Below are positions 42,888 to 52,014 of a DNA stretch of 64,000 nt, piece after piece. The notes beneath the pieces were generated by a model. It searched no databases. It worked only from the letters and a program-made list of their open reading frames with translations, and was not told where the DNA came from. The DNA comes from Streptomyces sp. NBC_01669 (lineage in GTDB: Bacteria > Actinomycetota > Actinomycetes > Streptomycetales > Streptomycetaceae). Numbering within the stretch: the stretch's first letter is position 1; every line of letters starts with the position of its first letter. The stretch spans positions 4,960,001 to 5,024,000 of the forward strand of contig NZ_JAPEQG010000001.1 of assembly GCF_026339735.1 (NCBI RefSeq), read 5' to 3'. A program made the translations under genes and the position numbers.

Positions 42888-43355
42888 TCACGCGCTGGGC
42901 GAGGTGGGTTGCGCGCCGGTCACCGCGTCGACTGCGACCGACAGCCGTTCCAGCACCCGCACCGTCTCCGCGAAGCCCTCCGCTCCCAGCTCCTGGGCCA
43001 GTCGCGCGGCGAACTCCGCGTGGCCGGGGCCGATCCGGGAGACCGCCGCCCGCCCTTCCTCGGTGGGACGCAGCAGCTTCGCGCGCCGGTGGGCCGGATT
43101 CGGTACGTACTCCGCAAGGCCCTTGCCCACCAGCAGATCCGCGATCCGCTGCACGCTCTGCCGGGTGATCCCCATGGCCCGGGCGATCCCGGACACGGGC
43201 AACGGCTCGGCCAGCACCGCTCCGAGCACCTGCCACCATGCCGCGGTCAGCCCGGCAGGTGCGGCCAGCTCCTCCGAAACGGCGAGGAACTGGCCGTTCA
43301 GTCGGAAGACGCCGAGCGCCGTGCGGCTGAGCGCGTCCTGCTGCTCGCGGCTCAT
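42888..43355 (-). CDS. MarR-family regulator
   Basis: A 155-residue winged-helix regulator: VLGAVLAEPLPVSGIARAMG, recognition helix TRQSVQRIADLLVGKGLAEY, then wing NPAHRRAKLLRPTEEG and C-terminal dimer helices. Its ATG overlaps the DJ-1 gene stop (ATGA), so the two are co-translated. The palindrome at 44014-44029 upstream of the pair is a likely autoregulatory operator. Effector unknown. Confidence 0.92.
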   Translation of the reverse strand: MSREQQDALSRTALGVFRLNGQFLAVSEELAAPAGLTAAWWQVLGAVLAEPLPVSGIARAMGITRQSVQRIADLLVGKGLAEYVPNPAHRRAKLLRPTEEGRAAVSRIGPGHAEFAARLAQELGAEGFAETVRVLERLSVAVDAVTGAQPTSPSA

Positions 43356-43945
43356 CCCGCCAGCACCTCGTACGCGCTCGCGTCCGAGTCGTGGAAGAGC
43401 CGGTACCAGGCGTCGAGTTTCCTGCCCTCGTACACCCCGAGGCGCGCGAAGACCTCGCGGGCGAACGCGACCGGCTCGGTCGGTCCCGCCGTGATGAGGT
43501 CTCCGTCGGTCACCGCGTCCGCCTCGACGTACCGGGCGCCGCCCGCGTACCCCGTGGCTGCGAGATAGAAGGAGACGGCACTCGTGTGCGCGCGGTCGTC
43601 GAGCAGTCCCTCGCGGGCCAGTCCGGCCGTCGCCCCGCAGATCGCGGCGACCGGCACACCCGCGTCCAGGAAGGTGCGGGCGGTACGGGCGAAGGGGGCC
43701 AGCTCGTCGCCGCTGTCCCACAGGTCGGCACCGGTGAGGATCAGCAGTGCGCTGTCCTCGGGGCGTACGTCGGCGAGGGCGAGGTCCGGCTGGATGCGGA
43801 GGCCGCCGAGGGTGGTGACGGGGCCGGCGGTGGGGCCGACCGTCCGCACGGTGAAGCCGTTGCGGGCGAGATACGCGGTGGTGTGGCCGGTCTCCCAGTC
43901 GGCGTAGGAGTCGTAGACGGCCAGGTGCACGGTCTTGCGGGTCAT
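43352..43945 (-). CDS. DJ-1/PfpI family protein
   Basis: A 197-residue DJ-1-fold protein: LAVYDSYADWETGHTTAYLA, LLILTGADLWD, and the nucleophile elbow VAAICGATAGLAREGLLDD with the conserved cysteine. Members include glutathione-independent glyoxalases, chaperones, isonitrile hydratases and stress proteins; I cannot pick one. It heads the operon with the MarR gene. Confidence 0.9.
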   Translation of the reverse strand: MTRKTVHLAVYDSYADWETGHTTAYLARNGFTVRTVGPTAGPVTTLGGLRIQPDLALADVRPEDSALLILTGADLWDSGDELAPFARTARTFLDAGVPVAAICGATAGLAREGLLDDRAHTSAVSFYLAATGYAGGARYVEADAVTDGDLITAGPTEPVAFAREVFARLGVYEGRKLDAWYRLFHDSDASAYEVLAG

Positions 43946-44013
43946 GACGACCTCCCGGGCGAGAACCTCATGGATGAAACCTCATGGACGGAGCGTCATG
44001 AGCGGAACTCTGA

Positions 44014-44029
44014 TGACAGCATGCTGTCA
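44014..44029. promoter_or_regulatory. MarR-type operator upstream of the DJ-1/MarR operon
   Basis: TGACAGCATGCTGTCA is a perfect 16-bp palindrome 69 bp upstream of the DJ-1 start. A half-site ATGCTGTCA follows at 44040-44048. The form is typical of MarR sites. Confidence 0.75.
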
Positions 44030-44151
44030 GTACGGCAGGATGCTGTCAATCAAGTACCCCCGTGCCGACCCGACACCCTGCCCACCAAACCGCCCCACGC
44101 CATACAAGATGGCCATGTCGAGCCGCTCACCGCACGGCCTACGCTCGCCGC

Positions 44152-45534
44152 ATGACCCCTCATGCCTCCCATGCCTCCCACGCTCCGCAGGTCGACTCCG
44201 CGGCCGGTGCGGCCGTGAAGGCCGCCGACCGTGCGCACGTGTTCCACTCCTGGTCCGCCCAGGGCCTGATCGACCCGCTCGCCGTCGCCGGCGCCGAGGG
44301 GGCGTACTTCTGGGACTACGACGGCAACCGCTACCTGGACTTCACCAGCGGCCTCGTCTACACCAACATCGGCTACCAGCACCCCACCGTCGTCGCCGCG
44401 ATCCAGGAGCAGGCGGGCAAGCTCGCCACCTTCGCTCCCGCGTTCGCGATCGAGGCCCGCTCCGAGGCCGCACGCCTCATCGCCGAGCGGACCCCCGGCG
44501 ACCTGGACAAGATCTTCTTCACCAACGGCGGCGCCGAGGCCGTCGAGAACGCCGTCCGGATGGCCCGGCTGCACACCGGCCGTACGAAGGTGCTCTCCGC
44601 CTACCGCTCCTACCACGGCGCCACCTCCACCGCGATCAACCTGACCGGGGACCCGCGCCGCTGGCCGTCCGACAACGGCTCCGCGGGTGTCGTACGGTTC
44701 TGGGCGCCGTTCCTCTACCGCTCGCCGTTCCACGCCGAGACCGAGGCCGAGGAGTGCGCCCGCGCCCTTCAGCACCTGGAGGACACCCTCGCCTTCGAGG
44801 GACCCGCCACCATCGCCGCGATCATCCTGGAGACGATCCCCGGCACGGCGGGCATCATGACGCCTCCGCCCGGCTACCTCGCGGGTGTCCGCGAGATCTG
44901 TGACCGGTACGGCATCGTCTTCATCCTCGACGAGGTGATGGCCGGCTTCGGGCGCACCGGCACGTGGTTCGCCGCCGAGCACTTCGACGTCACACCCGAC
45001 CTGATGACCTTCGCCAAGGGCGTCAACTCCGGTTACGTACCCCTCGGCGGTGTCGCCATCTCCGCGGAGATCGCCGCCACCTTCGAGACCCGCCCCTACC
45101 CGGGCGGACTCACGTACTCCGGTCACCCGCTGGCCTGCGCCGCGGCCGTCGCCACCATCGGCGTCATGGAGGACGAGAAGGTCGTCGAGAACGCCGCTCA
45201 CATCGGCGAGACCGTCCTCGGCCCCGGCCTGCGTGAGCTCGCCGAGCGCCACCCGTCGGTCGGCGAGGTGCGCGGTCTCGGCGCGTTCTGGGCGCTGGAC
45301 CTGGTCCGCAACAAGGAGACCCGGGAGCCGCTCGTCCCGTACAACGCCGCCGGCGAGGCCAATGCGCCGATGGCGGCGTTCGGCGCGGCCTGCAAGAAGA
45401 ACGGCCTGTGGCCCTTCATCAACATGAACCGCACCCACGCCGTTCCGGCCTGCAACGTCACGGAGGCCGAGGCCAAGGAGGGTCTGGCGGCTCTGGACGT
45501 GGCCCTGTCCGTCGCGGACGAGCACACCGTCTGA
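44152..45534 (+). CDS. Class III PLP aminotransferase
   Basis: A 460-residue omega-aminotransferase. Features are YFWDYDGNRYLDFTSGLVYT, IFFTNGGAEAVENAVRMAR, AYRSYHGATSTAINLTGD, FILDEVMAGFGRTGTWFA and the PLP lysine in LMTFAKGVNSGYVPLGG. The HAPQVD-like histidine-rich start is not part of the family core. Substrates in this class include beta-alanine, taurine, 4-aminobutyrate and 3-aminoisobutyrate. A GntR regulator is 119 bp downstream on the same strand and may control it. I chose the ATG at 44152; the longer frame to 44062 is arginine/proline-rich and non-conserved. Confidence 0.9.
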   Translation: MTPHASHASHAPQVDSAAGAAVKAADRAHVFHSWSAQGLIDPLAVAGAEGAYFWDYDGNRYLDFTSGLVYTNIGYQHPTVVAAIQEQAGKLATFAPAFAIEARSEAARLIAERTPGDLDKIFFTNGGAEAVENAVRMARLHTGRTKVLSAYRSYHGATSTAINLTGDPRRWPSDNGSAGVVRFWAPFLYRSPFHAETEAEECARALQHLEDTLAFEGPATIAAIILETIPGTAGIMTPPPGYLAGVREICDRYGIVFILDEVMAGFGRTGTWFAAEHFDVTPDLMTFAKGVNSGYVPLGGVAISAEIAATFETRPYPGGLTYSGHPLACAAAVATIGVMEDEKVVENAAHIGETVLGPGLRELAERHPSVGEVRGLGAFWALDLVRNKETREPLVPYNAAGEANAPMAAFGAACKKNGLWPFINMNRTHAVPACNVTEAEAKEGLAALDVALSVADEHTV

Positions 45535-45653
45535 CGCGCTCCACCCGCATTCCGCGGGCCCATCCGCATGGCGTCCCTCCCCCGTGCCCGGATCCGGGCA
45601 CACCGGCCCGGCCCTGGCTTAAGGTGGCCCGAAGCCGAAAAGGGAGGGCCGCC

Positions 45654-46373
45654 ATGTGCCCGAGCGGAACTGTGACCCGCAGTACGCTGCGGCAGCAGAT
45701 CGCGGACGCGCTGCGTGACGAGGTGCTTGCCGGGCGTTTGCAGCAGGGACGGGAGTTCACCGTCAAGCAGATCGCCGAGCAGTACGGGGTCTCCGCGACG
45801 CCCGTCCGCGAGGCGCTCTTCGATCTCTCCGCGCAGGGCCTGCTCGAATCCGACCAGCACCGTGGGTTCCGGGTGCACGAGTTCACCGTGGACGACTACC
45901 GGGCGATCGTCGAGGCCCGCACCCTGGTCATCGACGGAGTCATCCGCAGCATCTTCGACGGGCCGGTCCGCCCGAGGGGCGCGCAGGCGGCGAAGTACCG
46001 CGACGCACTGGTCTCCGTGCGCCGTCGCGCCGAGGAGGCCGCACGGGCGGCGCGGGGCGGAGACCTCGACATCCTCATCGGGTACGACCTGCGCTTCTGG
46101 CGTGAGCTGGGCGCGTTCGTCGGCAACACGTACATCACCGACTTCCTGCACCGGCTGCGCATCCAGGCCTGGGTGTTCGCCGTGCCGTACCTCCGCAGCG
46201 ACGTGGATGTGCGCGACTGGCTCTGGAGCGGCCACCCGGACCTGGTCGCGGCGATCACACTCGGGGACCGCGACGCGGTGCGCGCGGTGATCGACGGCCA
46301 CAACGCCCACGCGCTCAGCTGGGCGGAGCGGCTCGCGGCCGGCAACCCGCCGCACCCGGGGCACGGCGGCTGA
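45654..46373 (+). CDS. GntR-family regulator (FCD-type)
   Basis: A 239-residue regulator: winged helix LRQQIADALRDEVLAGRLQQ, then EQYGVSATPVREALFDLSAQ (recognition helix), GLLESDQHRGFRV, and a C-terminal all-helical ligand domain of the FCD type (ARTLVIDGVIR, DLRFWRELGAFVGN, HPDLVAAITLGDRDAVRAV) with metal-binding histidine candidates. FCD members sense carboxylates or amino acids, which would suit the aminotransferase upstream. ATG 45654 follows AGGGAGGGCC. Confidence 0.9.
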   Translation: MCPSGTVTRSTLRQQIADALRDEVLAGRLQQGREFTVKQIAEQYGVSATPVREALFDLSAQGLLESDQHRGFRVHEFTVDDYRAIVEARTLVIDGVIRSIFDGPVRPRGAQAAKYRDALVSVRRRAEEAARAARGGDLDILIGYDLRFWRELGAFVGNTYITDFLHRLRIQAWVFAVPYLRSDVDVRDWLWSGHPDLVAAITLGDRDAVRAVIDGHNAHALSWAERLAAGNPPHPGHGG

Positions 46374-46497
46374 CGGTCCGGCGGCGAGGTGTTCCACAGC
46401 CGGACATGAAGGACCACTGTGCGCGACGGCCCCCTCGCATTACGCTGTCCCGACCGTCGCGCGAACCGCGCGAGAACCCGTGGGAGAGCGAGACTTC

Positions 46498-47148
46498 GTG
46501 GCCTGTGACCTGTGGCTGGTCCCCCTCGTCGATGTGCTGTGCCACAGCCCCGACAACCCGTTCGCCGAAGAGATAGCCGTCTACGACAACGCGCTGGGCG
46601 AGGCCGGACTCCCGTCCGTGCCCGTCTACGCGTACATGCCGGGTCTGACCGGCGATGTGGCCCCGGTCGCGGGCTTCGACTACGACGCGCTGCACTTCCT
46701 GCGCCGCGCCTATCTGCTGCAGCTGAGCGGTCTCGCCGTCACACCGGTCGACGAACTGGGCGGCGACTACGAGCAGCTGCTGGAAATGTTCGAGTCGACC
46801 GCGAAGCAATCCCACATGGTCTGGCACTACGACCATGCGGGGGCGTACGTCCCCGTGGACTTCCCCTCCCCGCTCTCCAACGACCAGCTGCTGGAGGGGG
46901 GCGGCCCGCTCGGCTCCGCGCACGGGCTGCTGCGGGAGCTGGAGTACGTCGCTCCGTCCATCGGCATCGACCCGGCGAACCCGCCGGCCGCCCCCCTGCC
47001 GCCTGTCGCGCCGACCTCGCTGGAGGAGCCGGCGAGCCCGATTCCGTACGACGACAGCCCGTTCGCCCGGGAGCGGCACGTCTGGCTGGGCCTGCACGCG
47101 GCGGCGACCCGCAGCCTCGCCCAAGGCTCCATGATCATCTTCAGCTGA
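46498..47148 (+). CDS. Hypothetical protein, actinobacterial
   Basis: A 216-residue soluble acidic protein I do not recognise. Notable segments are ACDLWLVPLVDVLCHSPDNP at the start, EEIAVYDNALGEAGLPSVPV, QQ-like helices DYEQLLEMFESTAKQSHMVW and a Pro-rich stretch PPAAPLPPVAP before the C-terminal helix HVWLGLHAAATRSLAQGSM. No signal peptide or membrane helix. GTG at 46498 has GGGAGAG upstream; a GTG at 46480 is in frame. It may be expressed alone. Confidence 0.68.
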   Translation: MACDLWLVPLVDVLCHSPDNPFAEEIAVYDNALGEAGLPSVPVYAYMPGLTGDVAPVAGFDYDALHFLRRAYLLQLSGLAVTPVDELGGDYEQLLEMFESTAKQSHMVWHYDHAGAYVPVDFPSPLSNDQLLEGGGPLGSAHGLLRELEYVAPSIGIDPANPPAAPLPPVAPTSLEEPASPIPYDDSPFARERHVWLGLHAAATRSLAQGSMIIFS

Positions 47149-47176
47149 CGCGGCGGCCCGGACCGCCGAGGTCACC

Positions 47177-47232
47177 GCCCACCGGAGTCACCGCCCACCG
47201 GGGCCACCGTCACCGGGGTGACTCCGGTGGGC
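47177..47232. terminator. Inverted and direct repeats at the 3' end of the SLATT-like gene
   Basis: GCCCACCGGAGTCACC (47177-47192) pairs exactly with 47217-47232. A 16-bp direct repeat GTCACCGCCCACCGGR at 47171 and 47187 overlaps it. It lies between convergent genes and covers the last codons of the minus-strand gene. Confidence 0.6.
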
Positions 47233-48025
47233 GCTGCCGCGGCATGTTCGGCCGGGTCACCGACTGCATCGGGAACCGCCCCGGCGCCGCCCCCGGCTCC
47301 GCACGCCCGCCGATCCCGCTCCCCGAGACCAGTGCCTGCATCCCCATCGGCGCAGGCCCGGCCCGGAATTCCACCATCCAGTCCGCGGTCTCGAACCGTA
47401 CGAGATCCGTGATGTCCTCCGAGAACCGCCGCAGCACCCCCAGGCACCGCTCGGCCGCCTCGCTCGCGGTCCCCTCGGTCGGTCCGAGCACCTCCCGCAC
47501 GCACTCCGACGCCCAGTCGAACTGCAGCACCTGAAGCCGTCGCTGCACGGCCTGCGCCGTGGCGAGGTTCCTTATCCAGCCGGAGGTCAGGCCGAAGTAC
47601 CGGTCGCAGGCCATGCAGGCGGCACCCAGCAGCAGCAAGAGATAGCCCCAGCCCGCCGCCCCGTGCAGCGCGCCCGTCAGATCGAGCAGCGGCAGCGCCG
47701 CGCCCGCGACCGCCCCGGCCGCCGTGCCGATCCGCAGCACCCTGGCGCCGCGCCGCTTCCATACCCGGTCGTTCAGATACCAGCCGGCGGTGCGCAGCGC
47801 CTCGGCCTCGACCCAGCGGTACAGCTCGTCGAGGCGTTCCGCGGGTTCGCCCCAGTCGCCGAGCGGGAACGGCTGGCCGGTCAGATCCCGGCCCCGCGTA
47901 CGGAAGCCGGCGCGCGGCTCCGAGCCCGACCCGGAGCCCGGGTCCGAGCCCGGCGGAACGGCCGAACCGGGCGCGCCGGACTCGTTGCGGGGCGCCCTCT
48001 CGGGCTGCATCTCCGGCTGACTCAC
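47210..48025 (-). CDS. SLATT-domain-like membrane protein
   Basis: A 271-residue protein with a helical region (RLDELYRWVEAEALRTAGWY), then a two-helix membrane hairpin (VLRIGTAAGAVAGAALPLLD and AGWGYLLLLLGAACMACDRY) and a following amphipathic region GWIRNLATAQAVQRRLQVLQ. This layout (helix, two TM, helix) resembles SLATT/DUF4231 proteins, which are predicted pore effectors in nucleotide-sensing systems; here no sensor gene (SMODS, SLOG) is adjacent, so a housekeeping role is also possible. GTG 48025 follows AGGAG. Confidence 0.75.
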   Translation of the reverse strand: MSQPEMQPERAPRNESGAPGSAVPPGSDPGSGSGSEPRAGFRTRGRDLTGQPFPLGDWGEPAERLDELYRWVEAEALRTAGWYLNDRVWKRRGARVLRIGTAAGAVAGAALPLLDLTGALHGAAGWGYLLLLLGAACMACDRYFGLTSGWIRNLATAQAVQRRLQVLQFDWASECVREVLGPTEGTASEAAERCLGVLRRFSEDITDLVRFETADWMVEFRAGPAPMGMQALVSGSGIGGRAEPGAAPGRFPMQSVTRPNMPRQRPPESPR

Positions 48026-48385
48026 CGGGGCACTCCTCTGCACTCTGCGTTTTCGACGTTGCGGACGCGCGTATTGGGACACGTGCACGTGACGACGGGC
48101 GGACCTTCGACGCGGCCGTCCGTCCGACTTGCGTAACCCTGCGTGACGGACGGCGCACGTGTGCGTATTGATATGCATGCCCTTCCTACCGCCGAATGGT
48201 GGGCCATGGGGCCGAAATCGCGGTATTCCCGGGTGTGCATGGCCTGTGATCAGGTATAGGAGTCTTGCCGCAGTTGACCGGATCTCACCCGAAAGAGTTG
48301 CTCGCCAGTGGGTGGGGCGCGGTTCCCGGTGACCACGTAGGCTCGGCATACCGAAACATTTGTCGTCGAAATGCCAGGAGTGACC
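48026..48385. other. Divergent promoter region, 360 bp
   Basis: No gene seen. It holds the promoters of the minus-strand SLATT-like gene and the plus-strand ybaB-recR genes. Low-complexity alternating ACACGTGCACGTG at about 48079 is present, without recognised operators. Confidence 0.4.
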
Positions 48386-48721
48386 GTGATTCCCGGTGGT
48401 GGCCAGCCCAATATGCAGCAGCTGCTGCAGCAGGCCCAGAAGATGCAGCAGGACCTCGCCCAGGCCCAGGAGGAGCTGGCCGGGACCGAGGTCGATGGTC
48501 AGGCGGGTGGCGGTCTCGTGAAGGCGACCGTCACCGGCTCCGGCGAGCTCCGCAGCCTCGTGATCGACCCCAGGGCGGTCGACCCCGAGGACACCGAGAC
48601 GCTCGCCGACCTCGTCGTCGCCGCAGTCCAGGCGGCGAACGAGAACGCGCAGGCGCTTCAGCAGCAGAAGCTGGGCCCGCTGGCCCAGGGGCTGGGCGGC
48701 ATGCCCGGTCTTCCCTTCTGA
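48386..48721 (+). CDS. YbaB/EbfC nucleoid-associated protein
   Basis: A 111-residue DNA-binding protein paired with recR across bacteria. It starts IPGGGQPNMQQLLQQAQKMQ, with a long helix QQDLAQAQEELAG, then the beta hairpin GGLVKATVTGSGELRSLVID and helix LADLVVAAVQAANENAQALQ, and ends GLGGMPGLPF. It binds DNA as a dimer and may assist RecR or nucleoid organisation. I chose the GTG at 48386, five bases after AGGAG; the ATG at 48371 is an alternative. Confidence 0.93.
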   Translation: MIPGGGQPNMQQLLQQAQKMQQDLAQAQEELAGTEVDGQAGGGLVKATVTGSGELRSLVIDPRAVDPEDTETLADLVVAAVQAANENAQALQQQKLGPLAQGLGGMPGLPF

Positions 48722-48803
48722 TCCGCCGGCACAGCAACTACCGTACGTACCACGACAACAACAGCAGTAGCAGTCGAGGCACTCAGCTCAGGAAGGCGTT
48801 CCG

Positions 48804-49403
48804 TTGTACGAAGGCGTGGTTCAGGACCTCATCGACGAACTGGGCAGGCTGCCCGGCGTCGGTCCCAAGAGCGCGCAGCGGATCGCTTTCCACATCCTGC
48901 AGGCCGAGCCCACCGACGTGCGCCGTCTCGCCCATGCCCTCCTGGAGGTCAAGGACAAGGTCCGGTTCTGCTCGGTGTGCGGCAATGTCGCGCAGGAGGA
49001 GCAGTGCGGGATCTGCCGCGACGCACGCCGCGACCAGACGGTGATCTGTGTGGTCGAGGAACCGAAGGACGTCGTGGCGATCGAGCGGACCCGTGAGTTC
49101 CGGGGCCGCTACCACGTGCTCGGCGGGGCGATCAGCCCGATCGAGGGCGTCGGCCCGGACGATCTGCGCATCCGCGAGCTGTTGGCGAGGCTCGCTGACG
49201 GCTCGATCACGGAGCTGATCCTGGCCACCGACCCCAACCTGGAGGGCGAGGCCACCGCGACGTACCTGGCGCGGATGATCAAGCCCATGGGGCTGCGGGT
49301 GACGCGGCTGGCCAGCGGGCTGCCGGTGGGCGGCGACCTGGAGTACGCGGACGAGGTCACCCTGGGCCGCGCCTTCGAGGGGAGGCGCTTGCTGGATGTC
49401 TGA
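48804..49403 (+). CDS. recR: Recombination protein RecR
   Basis: RecR works with RecF and RecO to load RecA at gaps. The 199-residue protein has the helix-hairpin-helix LGRLPGVGPKSAQRIAFHIL, the zinc finger CSVCGNVAQEEQCGICRD, and the Toprim fold (ICVVEEPKDVVAIERT, LATDPNLEGEATATYLAR). A TTG start at 48804 follows AGGAAGGC. ybaB lies 82 bp upstream. Confidence 0.96.
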   Translation: MYEGVVQDLIDELGRLPGVGPKSAQRIAFHILQAEPTDVRRLAHALLEVKDKVRFCSVCGNVAQEEQCGICRDARRDQTVICVVEEPKDVVAIERTREFRGRYHVLGGAISPIEGVGPDDLRIRELLARLADGSITELILATDPNLEGEATATYLARMIKPMGLRVTRLASGLPVGGDLEYADEVTLGRAFEGRRLLDV

Positions 49404-49537
49404 CTCCGCCCCGCACGACACCTGCACCACGGCTGGGATCCTCGCAGACGAAACCTTGACGTCTCACGGCGGCTTTACGTTCAGCGGCGCTATGTTCTAC
49501 TCACCGTTCGCGACCATGCCCACGGGAGGTCCCCTCG

Positions 49538-50197
49538 ATGTCTGACGCCACGCTGAATTCCGTCACGCAGGACCCGGACGACTTCGCCGTCCAGATCGCG
49601 GACCAGATCAAGACGTTCATCGTCGCGGTCGCCGAGGTTTCCAAGGTCGACGAGCCGGAGCAGGCTGTCCCGACCCTGCTCCTCCAGGTCTCCCAGCTGC
49701 TCCTCGCGGGCGGCCGGCTCGGTGCGTACGAGGACGTCCTCCCGGACGAGCGCTACGAGCCGGACCTGGGTGCCGAGCCGGACGCCGACGGCCTGCGCGA
49801 TCGGTTCGCGGCCCTTCTCGAACCGATCGACGTCTACTCCGAGGTCTTCGACCCCTACGAGCCCCGCAAGGCCCCGGTCCCGGCCCGCATCTCCGACGAC
49901 CTGGCCGACCTGGTCACGGACCTGCGTCACGGCCTGGCCCACTACGAAGAGGGCCGCACCACCGAGGCGCTGTGGTGGTGGCAGTTCTCCTACTTCTCCA
50001 ACTGGGGCTCCACCGCCTCCGCCACCCTGCGCGCCCTCCAGTCCCTGGTCGCCCACATCCGTCTGAACCAGCCCCTCCAGGAACTGGACGGGCTGGACAC
50101 GGACTCGGAGACCATCGACGACGACCTGGCCGAGGAGGCGGGCCGGGTGATGGCCGAGGAGATCGCGGGACCGCTGGGACTGCGCCCGGTGAAGTAG
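49538..50197 (+). CDS. DUF5063 family protein
   Basis: A 219-residue protein found next to recR in actinobacteria: DFAVQIADQIKTFIVAVAEV, LLLQVSQLLLAGGRLGAYED, PRKAPVPARISDDLADLVTD, and the conserved ALWWWQFSYFSNWGSTASAT. It is soluble and all helical. The function is unknown. ATG 49538 follows GGGAGGT. Confidence 0.85.
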   Translation: MSDATLNSVTQDPDDFAVQIADQIKTFIVAVAEVSKVDEPEQAVPTLLLQVSQLLLAGGRLGAYEDVLPDERYEPDLGAEPDADGLRDRFAALLEPIDVYSEVFDPYEPRKAPVPARISDDLADLVTDLRHGLAHYEEGRTTEALWWWQFSYFSNWGSTASATLRALQSLVAHIRLNQPLQELDGLDTDSETIDDDLAEEAGRVMAEEIAGPLGLRPVK

Positions 50198-50742
50198 CCG
50201 TCCGGCCCGGCCCGTCCGGCCGGGTTCGGGCCGCGGTCCCTGGGCGCCCTCATCCGCGTGCGGCGCTGCGAGTCGTGATCAAGAACTACGACGGGAATCC
50301 CCCGGGAATTTCCGGGTGTCGGTGCCGCATCGGATTCGATCGCACGCGACGCACTGCGCATCGCGTCGGAGGGTGTGCGGATCCGGTCCGGTCGGAGATT
50401 CCGGGCAGCTGCCAGAGGAGCGGTCGGCACCCGCGCCTGACCGGTCCCTGCTGAAGCCTTCACGGTCTTCGACGGGGCGGGGGCTCCGGGGAGCGGTCCG
50501 GGCGGTTCCGGTTCACGCTGGAGGGGACGGACCCGGAGATCGTGGAACCTGCCGGTGTGGGCTGAGCCACATGCGGGCGTGGTACCGGGATCACCGGGCA
50601 GCAGACCCGTACGAGCAGTCCGGGCGACACGCCGATGATCACTTGGTGAGCGGGACATCTCACGATGTGATATCGACGGGGCGATTCCGGACTGCTCGTT
50701 AAACTGAGCCGACCGCAGTAACGGATTGAGCGAGGAGCGCAC
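50198..50742. other. Gap of 545 bp before ask
   Basis: No gene was recognised. The last part holds the ask leader: AT-richer CTCGTTAAACTGAG near 50695-50708 could be a -10 region. An open frame at 50316-50702 has poor third-position GC and no family, and is not called. Confidence 0.4.
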
Positions 50743-52014
50743 GTGGGCCTTGTCGTGCAGAAGTACGGAGGCTCCTCCGTAGCCGATGCCGAAGGCATCA
50801 AGCGTGTCGCCAAGCGAGTCGTCGATGCCAAGAAGAACGGCAACCAGGTGGTTGTCGTGGTGTCAGCGATGGGCGACACGACGGACGAGTTGATCGATCT
50901 CGCCGAGCAGGTATCACCGATGCCTGCCGGGCGTGAGTTCGACATGCTGCTGACCGCCGGAGAGCGGATCTCCATGGCCCTGCTGGCGATGGCGATCAAA
51001 AACCTGGGCCACGAGGCCCAGTCGTTCACGGGCAGCCAGGCCGGCGTCATCACCGACTCGGTCCACAACAAAGCGCGCATCATCGATGTCACGCCGGGCC
51101 GTATCCGGACCTCGATCGACGAGGGCAACATCGCCATCGTCGCCGGGTTCCAGGGGGTGAGCCAGGAGGGCAAGAACATCACCACCCTCGGCCGCGGCGG
51201 GTCCGACACGACTGCGGTCGCACTCGCGGCCGCGCTGGACGCCGAGGTCTGTGAGATCTACACCGATGTGGACGGTGTCTTCACCGCCGACCCGCGGGTC
51301 GTGAAGAAGGCCCGGAAGATCGACTGGATCTCCTTCGAGGACATGCTGGAGCTGGCCGCGTCCGGCTCCAAGGTGCTGCTGCACCGGTGCGTGGAGTACG
51401 CACGCCGCTACAACATCCCGATCCACGTCCGTTCGTCCTTCTCCGGACTGCGCGGCACCTGGGTCAGCAACGAGCCGCAAGGGGACCAGAAGGTGGAGCA
51501 CGCGATCATCTCCGGAGTCGCCCATGACGTCTCCGAGGCCAAGATCACGGTCGTCGGCGTGCCCGACAAGCCGGGCGAGGCCGCAGCGATCTTCCGCACC
51601 ATCGCGAACGCGGAAATCAACATCGACATGGTGGTGCAGAACGTCTCCGCCGCGTCGACCGGTCTGACCGACATCTCGTTCACGCTGCCGAAGGCCGAGG
51701 GCCGCAAGGCCATCGACGCCCTGGAGCGCAACCGTGGCACGATCGGCTTCGAGTCGCTGCGCTACGACGACCAGATCGCGAAGATCTCCCTGGTCGGTGC
51801 GGGTATGAAGACGAACCCCGGGGTCACCGCGGCCTTCTTCGAGGCGCTGTCCGACGCCGGGGTGAACATCGAGCTGATCTCGACATCCGAGATCCGCATC
51901 TCGGTGGTCACCCGCGCCGACGACGTCATCGAGGCCGTGCGCGCCGTGCACACCGCCTTCGGCCTCGACAGCGACTCCGACGAGGCCGTCGTCTACGGGG
52001 GCACCGGCCGATGA
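50743..52014 (+). CDS. ask: Aspartate kinase
   Basis: Aspartokinase phosphorylates aspartate at the head of the lysine, threonine, methionine and diaminopimelate pathways. The 423-residue protein has QKYGGSSVADAEGIKRVAKR (substrate), LGRGGSDTTAVALAAALDAE (catalytic), and two C-terminal ACT domains (ITVVGVPDKPGEAAAIFRTI and LVGAGMKTNPGVTAAFFEAL) for feedback control. An internal in-frame GTG at 51493, with AAGGGG nine bases upstream, fits the separate beta subunit (173 residues) made by actinobacterial and Bacillus aspartokinases. Its stop overlaps the asd ATG (ATGA). Confidence 0.96.
   Translation: MGLVVQKYGGSSVADAEGIKRVAKRVVDAKKNGNQVVVVVSAMGDTTDELIDLAEQVSPMPAGREFDMLLTAGERISMALLAMAIKNLGHEAQSFTGSQAGVITDSVHNKARIIDVTPGRIRTSIDEGNIAIVAGFQGVSQEGKNITTLGRGGSDTTAVALAAALDAEVCEIYTDVDGVFTADPRVVKKARKIDWISFEDMLELAASGSKVLLHRCVEYARRYNIPIHVRSSFSGLRGTWVSNEPQGDQKVEHAIISGVAHDVSEAKITVVGVPDKPGEAAAIFRTIANAEINIDMVVQNVSAASTGLTDISFTLPKAEGRKAIDALERNRGTIGFESLRYDDQIAKISLVGAGMKTNPGVTAAFFEALSDAGVNIELISTSEIRISVVTRADDVIEAVRAVHTAFGLDSDSDEAVVYGGTGR

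Noticed and set aside
50316..50702. Open frame of 128 codons upstream of ask
   Set aside because: Poor codon bias, no ribosome-binding site and no recognised motif.
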